Positions 6,498 through 15,707 are shown, numbered from the stretch's first letter. The stretch: 64,000 bases of DNA from Lachnospiraceae bacterium (GCA_910576545.1 CAJTKM010000005.1:1-64000), one strand, 5' to 3'. The notes: generated from the letters alone by a model not told the origin. Translations and numbers: made by a program.

Positions 6498-7934
6498 TTA
6501 AGAGCGTTTCTGTTTTTCAATTTCAAATATGCCAAAGCCCATTTCAGCGGCTTCAAGAATCACTGTGCCGCCGAAACGCATTTCAAGCTGTTTCAGCCAA
6601 CAGTCCTTTTCACCCGCGAACGCCCGCAGAAGTCTGCCATCTGCGCGGACAAGTATCTCGTCATAAATCGTATTCGCGAAAATGCTTTCTGCCTGCCGCC
6701 GCATTTTTGTTACAGTCCAGTCGATAGAGGGTAAACGTCCCGTTCCTTCGCAGGCACGGCATTTTGTCGTCATCTGCCATCGGAGAGAGGGACGTGTTTT
6801 TTTCCGCGTTACCTGCATCAGCCCCAGTTCTGTCATGCCGATAACAACTGTCTTAATTCTGTCTTTTTTTACTGCCGATTCCAGCCTGCGGGTCAGTTCC
6901 TGCTGATTTTTTTTCTCCGGCATATCAATAAAATCAATGATGATGATACCGGAAAGGTTCCGCAGGCGCATCTGCTTTGCGGCTTCCTCAGCGGCTTCAA
7001 GGTTTGTGCGGAGGATGCTTTTCTGCAGGTCGCCGCGCCCTGCCGCCTTGCCTGTATTCACGTCTATGACAACACAGGCTTCTGTTTCTTCGATCACAAG
7101 GAAACCCCCGCTTTTCAGCCAGACCTTTTCCTCCAATGCTTTTTCGCTCTGCCGCTCCAGAAAATATGCCTCGAACAGCGGAGTTTTTTCTGTGTGGAGC
7201 CGCAGAACGGGCTGCCCCTCCCCGCCGAAATCGCCTGTTTCCAGCAGGGAATGGCAGGCGGCTTCGTCATTCAGTACAAACTCGTCCACATCGGCAGAAT
7301 AAAAATCCCGAACAGCCTGATGGACAGGCTGGCTTTCCTGCAAAAGCAGGGCAGGCGGCAGGGCAAACGTCCCTTTTTCCAGCTTTTTGCATTTTTCCAG
7401 CAGCAGGGAAATTTCATTTTCATATTCTTCCTGACTGCGGTTTGCTCCGTTTGTTCGCACGATTGCGCCACAACCTTCCGGCAGGAGCGCGCGCACTGTC
7501 CGGCGTATCCGCTCCCGCTCTGCAGAATCCGTAATTTTGCGGGAAATGCCGATTTCCCCATCATCTCCGGGAAGGAGCACAAGAAATTTTCCGGGGAAGG
7601 AAAAGCGGTTTGTCAGCACTGCGCCCTTTGAACCGGCTGCGTCCTTTTCCACCTGCAATATCAGCGTATCCCCGGGCCTGGGGCGTGCGGGATTTTTTCC
7701 TTCATCGGAAACCGCACGTGCCGCGCCATAGTAATAGTAGCCGTTTTTTTCCGCTCCAATATCCACGAATGCCGCCTGTAAATTGGGAACAACGCTTGCC
7801 ACGCGCCCTGCGTAAACATTTCCCAACAGGCTTTCATCGTGTTTGCTTTCATAATATAATTCTACAAGTTCCCCGTCCTCCGCCAGAGCGATTCTGGTGA
7901 GGTCCTCGGAAATATCCATCAAAACCCGTTTCAA
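6498..7934 (-). CDS. rng: Ribonuclease E/G family protein (RNase G)
   Basis: The 478-residue product is a single-strand-specific endoribonuclease of the RNase E/G family, acting in rRNA maturation and mRNA decay. An N-terminal S1-like segment has GNVYAGRVASVVPNLQAAFVDIG. The catalytic region has VVIDVNTGK and IIIIDFIDM with the metal-binding Asp residues, then GLMQVTRKKTRPSL. The CRACEGTG motif is the Zn-link. It has the length of RNase G and lacks the RNase E C-terminal scaffold. The start is TTG at 7934, placed 7 bases from an AGGAGGTG site. Longer in-frame starts run back into the upstream gene and are not supported. The gap to the ABC-F gene is 37 bases, so they are probably co-transcribed. 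Confidence 0.92.
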   Translation of the reverse strand: MKRVLMDISEDLTRIALAEDGELVELYYESKHDESLLGNVYAGRVASVVPNLQAAFVDIGAEKNGYYYYGAARAVSDEGKNPARPRPGDTLILQVEKDAAGSKGAVLTNRFSFPGKFLVLLPGDDGEIGISRKITDSAERERIRRTVRALLPEGCGAIVRTNGANRSQEEYENEISLLLEKCKKLEKGTFALPPALLLQESQPVHQAVRDFYSADVDEFVLNDEAACHSLLETGDFGGEGQPVLRLHTEKTPLFEAYFLERQSEKALEEKVWLKSGGFLVIEETEACVVIDVNTGKAAGRGDLQKSILRTNLEAAEEAAKQMRLRNLSGIIIIDFIDMPEKKNQQELTRRLESAVKKDRIKTVVIGMTELGLMQVTRKKTRPSLRWQMTTKCRACEGTGRLPSIDWTVTKMRRQAESIFANTIYDEILVRADGRLLRAFAGEKDCWLKQLEMRFGGTVILEAAEMGFGIFEIEKQKRS

Positions 7935-7971
7935 TGCGCACCTCCTGTTTCGCTGCATGAGTGGCTTTTGC

Positions 7972-9432
7972 TTATAAAACAATGATTTTTGTTGCCGCCG
8001 CATCCTGAAATACCCTGTCATGCTCAACGAGGAGCATGGTCGGGGTGTATTCCGCAATCAGCTGTTCAATCTGTCTGCGGGAATAAATATCAATAAAGTT
8101 CAGAGGCTCGTCCCAGATATACAGATGGGCTTTTTCGCAAAGACTGCCTGCAATCAGCGTTTTCTTTTTCTGTCCGCTGGAAAAATCCGAAATGTCCTTT
8201 TCAAACTGCGTCCGCTCAAATCCGAGTTTCCGGAGCAGAGCCTTGAACAGGCTTTCATCGATCCCGTGTGTACAGGCATATTCCGAAAGGGAGCCGCACA
8301 GATGGGAGGTATCCTGCGGGACATAAGAGATTATCATACCGGAGGCTTTTGTCAGTGTCCCTGTATGAGCAATAGGCTCTCCTGCCAGCAGTTTCAGCAG
8401 GCTGCTTTTTCCACAGCCGTTTTTACCATGCAGAAAGATGCGTTCGCCCTGACGTACTTCAAAAGTAACGGGGGTGCAGACAGGTATGCCGCCGTATTCC
8501 GGCGAAACGCCCTCAAAACGAGCCAGAACCCCGGCATGGTGTATGAGCGGGGAGATTTTGAGGGCCTCTGCGGTTTCCGTATTCCGCAGGAGTGCGGATT
8601 TTTCAGAAATGGCTTTTTTCTGTCGGGATTCGATGCATTTGGAACGCTTCATCATTTTTGCCGCCATGTGCCCGACATAGCCTTTGTCCGCCGCGCCGGC
8701 TTTGGAGGTTTCCACCTTGTCAGACCATGCCGCAGTACGCTTTGCGGAGTTTTCCAGCCGCCTGATATCTTTTTTCAGCCGTTTGTTCTGAGCGGCTTCG
8801 GATTCCTGCTGTGTTTCAAAATTTTCCAGCCAGGAGGAAAAATTTCCGTTTTGTACCTCGATATTCGTCCGGTTCAGCGCGAGGATATGGTCGACACAGC
8901 AGTCCAGTACATTCCGGTCGTGTGAAACCAGTATAAAGCCCTTTTTCTTTTTCAGATACGCCGCTACGCTTTCCCGCGCGCCGCTGTCCAGATGATTGGT
9001 CGGCTCGTCGATAAGCAGGAAATGCCCTTCGTTCAAAAAAAGAGCGGCAAGCAGAGCTTTTGTCTGTTCGCCGTTGGAAAGCGTGTCAAAGGGTTGCCAG
9101 AGAATCTCCGGCGCAACGTCCAAAAGGGATAATTCACGTATCAGCTCCCATTCCTCCGCGGCAGGGCAGACCTCCGTAAGGACCTCTGCTGTAAGGCGGC
9201 TTTTTTCTGAAACAGGGTAAGGGAAATAATCAAACTGTACAGATGATAAAATCGTCCCGGCATATTCATATTTACCCAGCAGAAGGTTCAGGAAGGTTGT
9301 TTTTCCTCTGCCGTTTCTGCCAACAAAGCCCAGCTTCCAGTCTGTATCCAGAGTGAAGCTGACGTTTTCAAAAATATTTTCAATGCCGGAGGGATAAGAA
9401 AATGTAAGATTTTCCACTTTAATCATTGACAT
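7972..9432 (-). CDS. ABC-F family ATPase, Lsa-like putative ribosomal protection protein
   Basis: The 486-residue protein has two ABC ATPase domains and no membrane segments. That is the ABC-F layout, whose members act on the ribosome; several displace lincosamides, streptogramin A or pleuromutilins. Domain 1 has GRNGRGKTT (about 38-46), LSNGEQ and LLIDEPTNHLD. A basic interdomain linker runs from about 205 to 300. Domain 2 has GKNGCGKSS, FSSGQKKK and WDEPLNFID. The LNFID variant after Walker B and the overall length resemble the Lsa/Vga/Msr group more than housekeeping Uup or EttA. Resistance activity is inference. The leader is short, with no obvious uORF attenuator. Confidence 0.85.
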   Translation of the reverse strand: MSMIKVENLTFSYPSGIENIFENVSFTLDTDWKLGFVGRNGRGKTTFLNLLLGKYEYAGTILSSVQFDYFPYPVSEKSRLTAEVLTEVCPAAEEWELIRELSLLDVAPEILWQPFDTLSNGEQTKALLAALFLNEGHFLLIDEPTNHLDSGARESVAAYLKKKKGFILVSHDRNVLDCCVDHILALNRTNIEVQNGNFSSWLENFETQQESEAAQNKRLKKDIRRLENSAKRTAAWSDKVETSKAGAADKGYVGHMAAKMMKRSKCIESRQKKAISEKSALLRNTETAEALKISPLIHHAGVLARFEGVSPEYGGIPVCTPVTFEVRQGERIFLHGKNGCGKSSLLKLLAGEPIAHTGTLTKASGMIISYVPQDTSHLCGSLSEYACTHGIDESLFKALLRKLGFERTQFEKDISDFSSGQKKKTLIAGSLCEKAHLYIWDEPLNFIDIYSRRQIEQLIAEYTPTMLLVEHDRVFQDAAATKIIVL

Positions 9433-9489
9433 AAGGCATCAACTCCTTTCATTGCTGTGAAATGAGGTGATAAAAAGTGGGACGCTGAC

Positions 9490-9519
9490 AGTATAGCACA
9501 GCCTTTCGGCGGCGCGCAA
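9490..9519 (-). promoter_or_regulatory. Promoter of the ABC-F / RNase G operon
   Basis: Minus strand: TTGCGC (complement of 9514-9519), an 18-base spacer and TATACT (complement of 9490-9495). The leader is about 55 bases. Confidence 0.6.
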
Positions 9520-9567
9520 GGGCGGAAAGGGGGAATAATGGAAATGTAATACAAATGTAACAGAAGC

Positions 9568-9588
9568 CTGCTTTCAGCCGGAAAGCAG
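9568..9588 (-). terminator. Hairpin after the CDF transporter gene
   Basis: CTGCTTTC (9568-9575) pairs with GAAAGCAG (9581-9588). On the minus strand it is followed by a moderately T-rich stretch, so it is a weak terminator candidate. Confidence 0.45.
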
Positions 9589-9624
9589 TAAGCGGCAGTA
9601 AGGATTCTGCCCTGTGCCGCCGCT

Positions 9625-10515
9625 TCAATCCTTCGGGTTGACGTGTACCATGCAGTGCTTTACTTCCTCGAAGCTGTTTTCAATTGCGTTATGCACGCGT
9701 TCCGCAATCACATGTGCCTCCCGCAGGGGAAGTTCGCCGTCCGCCGCAATTTCCACATCGACATAAATCCGCGCGCCGAACAGACGGGTCTGCAAACGGT
9801 CGATACCCAGTACGCCCTCCTGTGCTGTGATGACGTGCCGTATATTTTCCAGCGTTTCCGCGTCACAAGCCGTATCCATCATTTTATCCACAGCATCCTT
9901 GAAAATCTCATATGCCGCTTTTACGATGAATACGCAGATGATAACACTGGCGATGGGGTCACAGACGGGATAGCCCAGCCGCGCCCCGATGATACCCGCC
10001 ATGCTGCCGATAGAGGAAAGGGAATCCGAGCGATGGTGCCATGCGTCTGCCATCAGGGCTGCGGAATTCACTTTTTTTGCCGCGCCCCTTGTGTACCAGT
10101 ACATCGCCTCTTTGACCAGTATGGAAAGAACTGCCGCCGCCAGAGCAAGCAGCCCAGGGGCTTCCAGAGATATGCTTTCCTGCCCGATGATTTTGCGGAA
10201 CCCTGCCAGCCCGATGGCAAAGCCTGTAATGCAGAGAATCATTGACAGCAGGATAGCCGCGACACATTCAATCCGCTCGTGCCCGTACTGGTGGTTTTCG
10301 TCGGATTCCTTCCCTGCCAGACGGTACCCGACCATTACGACAACTGTACTGAAAACATCGGATGCGGAATGTATCCCGTCAGAAACCATTGCTCCGGAAT
10401 GTGCGAGAAAGCCCGCCAGTACCTTGAATATGGAAAGCGCGATGTTCGCCGCCATACTGTAAAAGGAAACCCTCATTACAATTTTTTCGTTTTGCTTTGC
10501 CTGACCGTCTGCCAT
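9625..10515 (-). CDS. Cation diffusion facilitator (CDF) metal exporter
   Basis: The 296-residue membrane protein belongs to the CDF family, which exports divalent metals (Zn, Co, Fe, Mn, Ni or Cd) by proton antiport. It has the expected six hydrophobic helices in the first 210 residues. Metal-site motifs are SDGIHSASD in helix 2 and ADAWHHRSDSLSS in helix 5. A cytosolic ferredoxin-like C-terminal domain follows, ending near VKHCMVHVNPKD. The pattern HxxxD/HxxxD fits several metals, so the substrate cannot be fixed by sequence. An AGGAGGAAGGAG site supports the ATG at 10515. A short RNA with its own promoter and terminator lies upstream and may control expression in response to metal. Confidence 0.92.
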   Translation of the reverse strand: MADGQAKQNEKIVMRVSFYSMAANIALSIFKVLAGFLAHSGAMVSDGIHSASDVFSTVVVMVGYRLAGKESDENHQYGHERIECVAAILLSMILCITGFAIGLAGFRKIIGQESISLEAPGLLALAAAVLSILVKEAMYWYTRGAAKKVNSAALMADAWHHRSDSLSSIGSMAGIIGARLGYPVCDPIASVIICVFIVKAAYEIFKDAVDKMMDTACDAETLENIRHVITAQEGVLGIDRLQTRLFGARIYVDVEIAADGELPLREAHVIAERVHNAIENSFEEVKHCMVHVNPKD

Positions 10516-10624
10516 GCTCCTTCCTCCTGCCTGTGCGGAATGCTGTTTCTTTTATAGTATTGTATCATTTTTGCGCTGGAAATTTCCATGTTTCACTCTG
10601 TTTTCCGCAAAAAAACGCACCTGT

Positions 10625-10699
10625 AAAAACGAAAGCCGTCCCATAGCTGTCGCCTGCTGCCTGCTGAAACCAACCGGCAGATGGGGACTTTTTGTAATT
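10625..10699 (-). ncRNA. Short terminated leader RNA upstream of the CDF gene, candidate attenuator or riboswitch
   Basis: From the promoter at 10706-10734 a transcript of about 75 nucleotides is predicted. GTCCCCAT (complement of 10681-10688) pairs with ATGGGAC (complement of 10638-10644), and the stem is followed after 8 bases by GTTTTT (ending at 10625), forming a terminator. Inside, CTGCC can pair with GGCAG. Near the 5' end AGATGG can pair with CCATCT, which competes with the terminator stem. Mutually exclusive pairing in a leader before a metal exporter suggests attenuation. No known riboswitch consensus was matched by eye. A free small RNA is the alternative. Confidence 0.5.
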
Positions 10700-10705
10700 C
10701 CATCT

Positions 10706-10734
10706 ATTCTATGCTTTCATTTCTGCTTTGTCAA
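10706..10734 (-). promoter_or_regulatory. Strong sigma-A promoter of the CDF leader
   Basis: Minus strand: consensus TTGACA (complement of 10729-10734), a 17-base spacer and TAGAAT (complement of 10706-10711). Confidence 0.8.
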
Positions 10735-10810
10735 GAAAAACGTCAACGGAAATGGGGCATAGCGGACAATGCCATTTTCTTCATTTTTGATTAATTTTTA
10801 CAGCCTTTTC

Positions 10811-10839
10811 TTGAAAATCTTTCCGGGTGATGCTAGAAT
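10811..10839 (+). promoter_or_regulatory. Sigma-A promoter of the LtaS-type gene
   Basis: TTGAAA (10811-10816), a 17-base spacer and TAGAAT (10834-10839). The rest of the 10516-10890 gap holds only this promoter and the CDF leader. Confidence 0.75.
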
Positions 10840-10890
10840 TAAGGTTATCTGTAAAAACGCATGGCACCGCATGAAAAGAGGTTTCTGAAT

Positions 10891-12777
10891 ATGAATGTTT
10901 TTCGCGAAATGCAGAATGAAATAGAAGAATTTTTCCACAGCGGCCGTCTGACAAAAGCGGTCCTGTGGCTTTGTGTGGCCTTTTTCCCGCTTTATCTGAC
11001 GCTTGCATGTAATTTCCTTTCCTATAGCTCGGGGGACAAGCTTTATGCGCTGGTGCATGAGCAGACGGGTTCGTTTGTGTTCGGCCTGTTTCTGGTCGGG
11101 CTTGTTTTTTTGGCGTTTGCCTGTCTGTTCCGCAGAGTGTTTACAGCGGCGTTGGTTTCCGCCGTTATTTTTACGGTAATGCCCTTGGTTGATTATTTCA
11201 AATCCAATATACTGCGGGAGCATTTCCTCCCTTGGGATTTGCTGCTGGCAAAAAATGCGGACAGCTTTACGCAGTTTCTGACCTCCCTCGTTGTACCGGA
11301 CGCGGTTTGGGAGGTGGTCGGCGGCACAGTGTTTTATCTGCTGTTTTTGTTTCTGGCACGTCCTGTCCTGCCCGGAAAGCAGCGCTACCGTATTGCCGGT
11401 ACGCCTGTACTGCTGATATTCCTGTATTTTTTTGTGGGAAACCCTTCCATACGTGAAGCGACATATGAAGCTGTTTTCGGGATTTCTCTGGACGAGGCAA
11501 TGGACCAGGATACCAACTACACAAAGCATGGATTCCTGACTGCCTTTGCACTGAACTTCGGCGCACTGAACATGACGGAGCCACAGCATTACAGCAAGGC
11601 TTATGTTGAGCATATGTTCGAGAAGTATATTCCGGAAAACATGGATGCAGGGGATTTCCAAAATCCGGACGTTATCGTTGTGCTTTCCGAATCCTTCTGG
11701 GATCCCTCGGTATTACAGAATGTGGAGTTTTCCAAAGATCCTCTGGAAAATTATCATAGGATTGCGGAAAACTACCCCAGCGGGTCTATGGTTTCCTGCA
11801 CATTCGGCGGCGGGACAGTCCGTCCGGAATTTGAGATACTGACGGGTATGACAACGAATATGCTGCCGCCGGGCAATGTCCCCTACCAGCAGTATGTATT
11901 CAGCGATATATTTTCCTATGCCCGCTTTTTCAAAGGGCTGGGCTATGATGCCCTTGGAATCCATACATACCAGAAAACATTTTATGAACGGGAACGGGCG
12001 TATCCGCTTCTGGGCTTTGATGATTTCCTTGGGGAGTACGACATGCACGCCGAACACCACTGGAACAGCGGCCCGTATATTACAGACGAAACCATTGCGG
12101 AGGAAATCATTTATCAGCTGGAACAGCCGCACGAAACAGGATTGTTCCTGATGGCAATTACCATGGAAAACCATGGGCTGTATTTCGATAAATATAAGCC
12201 GTTCGACTGGGATATCCGTGTAAAGTCGGACGTGCTTTCTGACCGTGAAACAAATATGCTGCAAAATTATCTGAAGGGCGTGAGCGATTCTGACCGTGCG
12301 CTTGGCGTGCTGTACGATTACATTATGGCAAGGGAAAAACCGACTGTACTTTTGTGGTACGGCGACCACCTCCCTACGCTGGGCGATGAATTTAAGCCCT
12401 ACACCACAACGGGTACGATTTCTTCCGCGACTGCGGCAGAGTGGAACGAGGAAGAAAAATACACCATGTTTTCCACACCGTATGTGATTTTCAGCAATTA
12501 CGATACAGGGCGGGAATACCGCGCGGAAGGGCAGGCCGTTTCGCCGTATCTGCTTTCCCCGCTGCTCTGCGATTATATTGCCGCGCCGGAATGTTTGCAG
12601 ACACGGTTCCTGTTGGAACTTTTTGAAACCTGTCCGGTAATCAGCCCGTATTATAAGCTGTATTCCGATGTACCGGAGGATATTCGGGAGGAATGCATTG
12701 AGATGCACGAACTTTTGACCTACGATGAACTGCTGGGCAGGGATTATCTTTCTGCCATCCAGTGCGGAGAAGAATAA
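10891..12777 (+). CDS. LTA synthase family phosphoglycerol transferase (sulfatase fold)
   Basis: The 628-residue protein resembles LtaS and related enzymes that transfer phosphoglycerol from phosphatidylglycerol onto lipoteichoic acid or other envelope glycans. About 190 N-terminal residues hold four to five membrane segments. The extracellular sulfatase-like domain shows SESFWDPS, then CTFGGGTVRPEFE with the likely Thr nucleophile near residue 310, and MENHGLY and YGDHLPTLG for the metal site. The ATG at 10891 is preferred over one at 10861 because AAGAGG precedes it at good spacing. It has its own promoter and is followed by a 200-bp repeat. Whether the polymer is true lipoteichoic acid cannot be told. 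Confidence 0.88.
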   Translation: MNVFREMQNEIEEFFHSGRLTKAVLWLCVAFFPLYLTLACNFLSYSSGDKLYALVHEQTGSFVFGLFLVGLVFLAFACLFRRVFTAALVSAVIFTVMPLVDYFKSNILREHFLPWDLLLAKNADSFTQFLTSLVVPDAVWEVVGGTVFYLLFLFLARPVLPGKQRYRIAGTPVLLIFLYFFVGNPSIREATYEAVFGISLDEAMDQDTNYTKHGFLTAFALNFGALNMTEPQHYSKAYVEHMFEKYIPENMDAGDFQNPDVIVVLSESFWDPSVLQNVEFSKDPLENYHRIAENYPSGSMVSCTFGGGTVRPEFEILTGMTTNMLPPGNVPYQQYVFSDIFSYARFFKGLGYDALGIHTYQKTFYERERAYPLLGFDDFLGEYDMHAEHHWNSGPYITDETIAEEIIYQLEQPHETGLFLMAITMENHGLYFDKYKPFDWDIRVKSDVLSDRETNMLQNYLKGVSDSDRALGVLYDYIMAREKPTVLLWYGDHLPTLGDEFKPYTTTGTISSATAAEWNEEEKYTMFSTPYVIFSNYDTGREYRAEGQAVSPYLLSPLLCDYIAAPECLQTRFLLELFETCPVISPYYKLYSDVPEDIREECIEMHELLTYDELLGRDYLSAIQCGEE

Positions 12778-12790
12778 AAAATCTTAGCAT

Positions 12791-12992
12791 GTCAAAAAAG
12801 GCTCAGGCTACGCCTTCAAGCCTTTTTTGAGGGACTGGCGGTATAAAGGGACTCGTCCCATCGGCTTTTGAAAAAGCCTTAAAACTCGCCCTTTTCCTCG
12901 AACGGGCAAAGCCCGCTCTGCGGATTCCACTCAGGAAACGCTTCGTTTCCCGAACCCTTCCGCGATACGAAAATAGTTTTTTTGACAATCTG
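12791..12992 (+). repeat. About 200-bp structured intergenic repeat, copy 1 (MITE-like)
   Basis: Nearly identical to 27152-27352 in the same orientation. The outer ends are inverted: GTCAAAAAA at 12791-12799 and TTTTTTGAC near 12976-12984. Internal hairpins include AAAAAAGGCT/AGCCTTTTTT, GGCTTTT/AAAAGCC and GAAACG/CGTTTC. It has no credible coding capacity. The rest of the gap to 13123 shows nothing else. Confidence 0.75.
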
Positions 12993-13123
12993 TATCTGTC
13001 CATAAAAAACAGGCATGAAGCGGTTTGACGAAAGAAAGCAATTAGAAATTTGTTTTTTAAGTCAAGCCGTCATTTGCCTGTTTTATTGTTCTGCGGATAC
13101 TGTCTATCCGGCAATAATTTATG

Positions 13124-15565
13124 TTAAAAATCTGCATGGTTCAGCGTCAGCTGGAATCGCACGCCGCTTTTCCTGTCGTGCCGCATTTCTTCGACAGCGG
13201 GCAGTACAAACTCCCTGAGCGGCTGCTCCTCCGCTCCTTTTACGAGGATACGGAACCGGTATTCTCCCCGCAGCTGTGCCAATGCCGCCGGAACGGGTCC
13301 TAAAATTTGGAACAGCCCTTCGCCGTCTGCTTGTGCCAGCCGCGCGGCAAGGCGTTCTGCCGCTGCCGCTGCTTCCGCTTTGCTTTCTCCTGTCAGCAGT
13401 ATACTGAAAAATGCCGAAAAGGGCGGATAGCCCATCATGCGCCGCATTTCGATTTCTTCTGCATAAAACCCGTGAAAATCCTGTGCCGCCGCATAGCGCA
13501 CAGCATAATGCTCCGGCTGGTAGGTCTGTAAATATACCCGCCCCGGCAGTCCGGCGCGTCCTGTGCGTCCTGCCGCCTGAAGCATCAGCCGGAATCCCGT
13601 TTCCGCCGCAGTATAGCTGTCTGTGTTCAAGGAGGTATCTGCCGCCATAATTCCCACAAGTGTAATACTTGCAAAATCATGCCCCTTGGCAATCATCTGT
13701 GTACCTATGAGAATATCCGCTTCTTTCTGCGAAAAAGCCGCCAAAATCCGTTCGTGGCTATGCTTTTTTGCTGTTGTGTCCAAATCCATCCGCAATATCC
13801 GCGCATTTGGAAAGAAACGGCGTGTTTCTTCCTCGATTTTTTCCGTCCCTGTCCCGAACTGGCGGATATAGCCGGAGCCACATTCCGGGCAGACTCTGGG
13901 CGAGGCCTCCCGTCTGCCGCAGGTGTGGCAGAGCAGTATGTTTTCAGTGGCGTGGTACGTATAGGGCAGGTCGCATTCTGGGCAGACCATGGCATGCCCG
14001 CAGCTGCGGCAGGAAACAAATGTAGCATAGCCCCGGCGGTTCAGGAAAAGCATTGCCTGCTCCCCGCGTTCCAGCGTTTCCGCCAGAGCCTTCCGCAGAG
14101 GCCGCCCGAATACGGAACGGTTGCCTTCCGCAAGCTCCTGCCGCATATCCGTTACAAAAATTTCCGGCCTGCTTCCGCCGCCCGTCCGTTCTTTCAGCTC
14201 CAGCAGGCGGTATTCGCCCTGTGTTGCCTTATAATACGCGGAAATATCCGGCGTAGCTGTTCCCATCAGAAGCAGTGCGCCATGCAGTTCCGCCAGCTTT
14301 TCTGCTGCTTCCCTTGCGTCATATTTGGGCGTTACATCGGAAAGATAGCTGGTTTCGTGTGCTTCGTCTATGATGATTGCCCCTATGTCCGCAAAAGGCA
14401 GGAACAGGGCCGAGCGCGGGCCGATGATAACAGAAATTTCCCCATCCCGCGCCCGTTTCCATTGGTCGACCCTTTCGCCTGTGGATAAGCGGCTGTGTGT
14501 GACGGAAACCTTTTCTCCGAAACGGGAAAGGAACCGTTCCAAAATCAGCGGGGTCAGTGCGATTTCCGGCACAAGTACAACAGCCTGTTTCCCCATTTCC
14601 AGCACATCTGCAATCATTTGCAGATAGATTTCTGTTTTGCCGCTGCCCGTCACGCCATGCAGAAGTACGGGGCGTTTTTTTTCCTGCTGCATTTCTTCCC
14701 GAAGGGCGGCAAGTGCTGCCGCCTGTTCTTTTGTTGGTGAAAACGCTTCCGTTCGGGTATACGGTTTTTCCGGCAGTACACGCCGCTTTTCCTCCTGACG
14801 CCGTTCCAGCAGCACACCTTTGGAAAGCAGTGTTTTCAGCGGGGATGCGCCTGCCAGTTCCCGCAGTTCCTCCGGTGCGGCTTCGCGTCCGTTTGCCAAA
14901 TGTTCCAAAATCCGCCGCTGTCCCTCCAGACGGCGGTCTTTTTGGGCTTTTTGGCGGATTTCCCCCAAAAGCGGGGAATCTATATTCAGGGAATAATATT
15001 TTTTTTCTATTTTATAGTCGCTTCGGCGTAAACTCTGCCGCAGCGTAATCAGCCCTTTTTTTTCCAGAGAGCGGGCAATTTCCTGTGCCTTTGCGCCTGA
15101 TTCCGGTTCGATTTCTGACAGGGCAAGCGTGCCGCGCTCCCGCAGAAGTTCCATAAATGTACATTCCCGTTCGGTCAGTCCGGATTCGTCCGCACCTTCT
15201 TTCAGGGAAACGAGCCAGACGCTTTTGGTGCGGATGCCCGGCGGCAGCATGATTTGCAGGCATTGATTGAGCGTACAGAAACAGCGTTCCCTGAGCCATT
15301 CCGCAAGGGCGAGCAGCTCCGGCGTAAAAACAGGCTTCCCGCTGTCCAGTATTTCGCGGATGTCCTTGAGCCTGCCCTCCGGCAGTTCCGTTGTTTCGCA
15401 GAGGGAAATGATATAGCCTTCTGTGCGTGTGCCGCGTGCGCCAAACGGGACAATGACCCGCACGCCCGGACGTGCAGATGCCTCCAGCTCTGCCGGTATT
15501 CTGTAATCAAACAACTTATCGACCTCCGGATGGCTAAGACCTATGATGACTTTTGCATATCCCAT
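13124..15565 (-). CDS. priA: Primosomal protein N' (replication restart helicase PriA)
   Basis: The 813-residue protein is PriA, the superfamily 2 helicase that reloads the replisome at stalled forks. The N-terminal 3'-DNA-binding domain begins with KVIIGLSHPEVDKLFDYRIP (shortened: HPEVDKLFDY). Walker A is GVTGSGKTE, the DEAH box is IIDEAHETS, and motif VI is QAAGRTGRAG. Between them the Zn-binding cysteines are seen in SCRSCGHAMVCPECD, LLCHTCGRR and CPECGSG. The start is ATG at 15565 (MGYAKV...), 11 bases past an AAGGAG site; a GTG four codons upstream would overlap that site. It is divergent from rsmB and not attached to the rpoZ operon as in many Firmicutes. Confidence 0.96.
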   Translation of the reverse strand: MGYAKVIIGLSHPEVDKLFDYRIPAELEASARPGVRVIVPFGARGTRTEGYIISLCETTELPEGRLKDIREILDSGKPVFTPELLALAEWLRERCFCTLNQCLQIMLPPGIRTKSVWLVSLKEGADESGLTERECTFMELLRERGTLALSEIEPESGAKAQEIARSLEKKGLITLRQSLRRSDYKIEKKYYSLNIDSPLLGEIRQKAQKDRRLEGQRRILEHLANGREAAPEELRELAGASPLKTLLSKGVLLERRQEEKRRVLPEKPYTRTEAFSPTKEQAAALAALREEMQQEKKRPVLLHGVTGSGKTEIYLQMIADVLEMGKQAVVLVPEIALTPLILERFLSRFGEKVSVTHSRLSTGERVDQWKRARDGEISVIIGPRSALFLPFADIGAIIIDEAHETSYLSDVTPKYDAREAAEKLAELHGALLLMGTATPDISAYYKATQGEYRLLELKERTGGGSRPEIFVTDMRQELAEGNRSVFGRPLRKALAETLERGEQAMLFLNRRGYATFVSCRSCGHAMVCPECDLPYTYHATENILLCHTCGRREASPRVCPECGSGYIRQFGTGTEKIEEETRRFFPNARILRMDLDTTAKKHSHERILAAFSQKEADILIGTQMIAKGHDFASITLVGIMAADTSLNTDSYTAAETGFRLMLQAAGRTGRAGLPGRVYLQTYQPEHYAVRYAAAQDFHGFYAEEIEMRRMMGYPPFSAFFSILLTGESKAEAAAAAERLAARLAQADGEGLFQILGPVPAALAQLRGEYRFRILVKGAEEQPLREFVLPAVEEMRHDRKSGVRFQLTLNHADF

Positions 15566-15707
15566 TTTTTCATTCACTCCTTCCGCGGAAAAGACCTGTT
15601 GCAATGAGCCTGAGCCGCTTTTACCATATCACCCAATGCGTCAGGTGTCAACTGATTCAAAATTCGGGCAGGAAATGATTTATTTATGATGTCTGAACGA
15701 AAAATTC

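Noticed and set aside
10625-10699. Leader RNA considered as small SRP RNA or as a typical NiCo riboswitch
   Set aside because: No GGAA-type tetraloop with the SRP asymmetric loop, and no four-way junction with the conserved NiCo internal loops could be drawn.
12803-13003. Short minus-strand frame resembling another at 27164-27367
   Set aside because: The two frames look alike only because both lie in the same 200-bp DNA repeat. They have no ribosome binding site and include hairpin arms.
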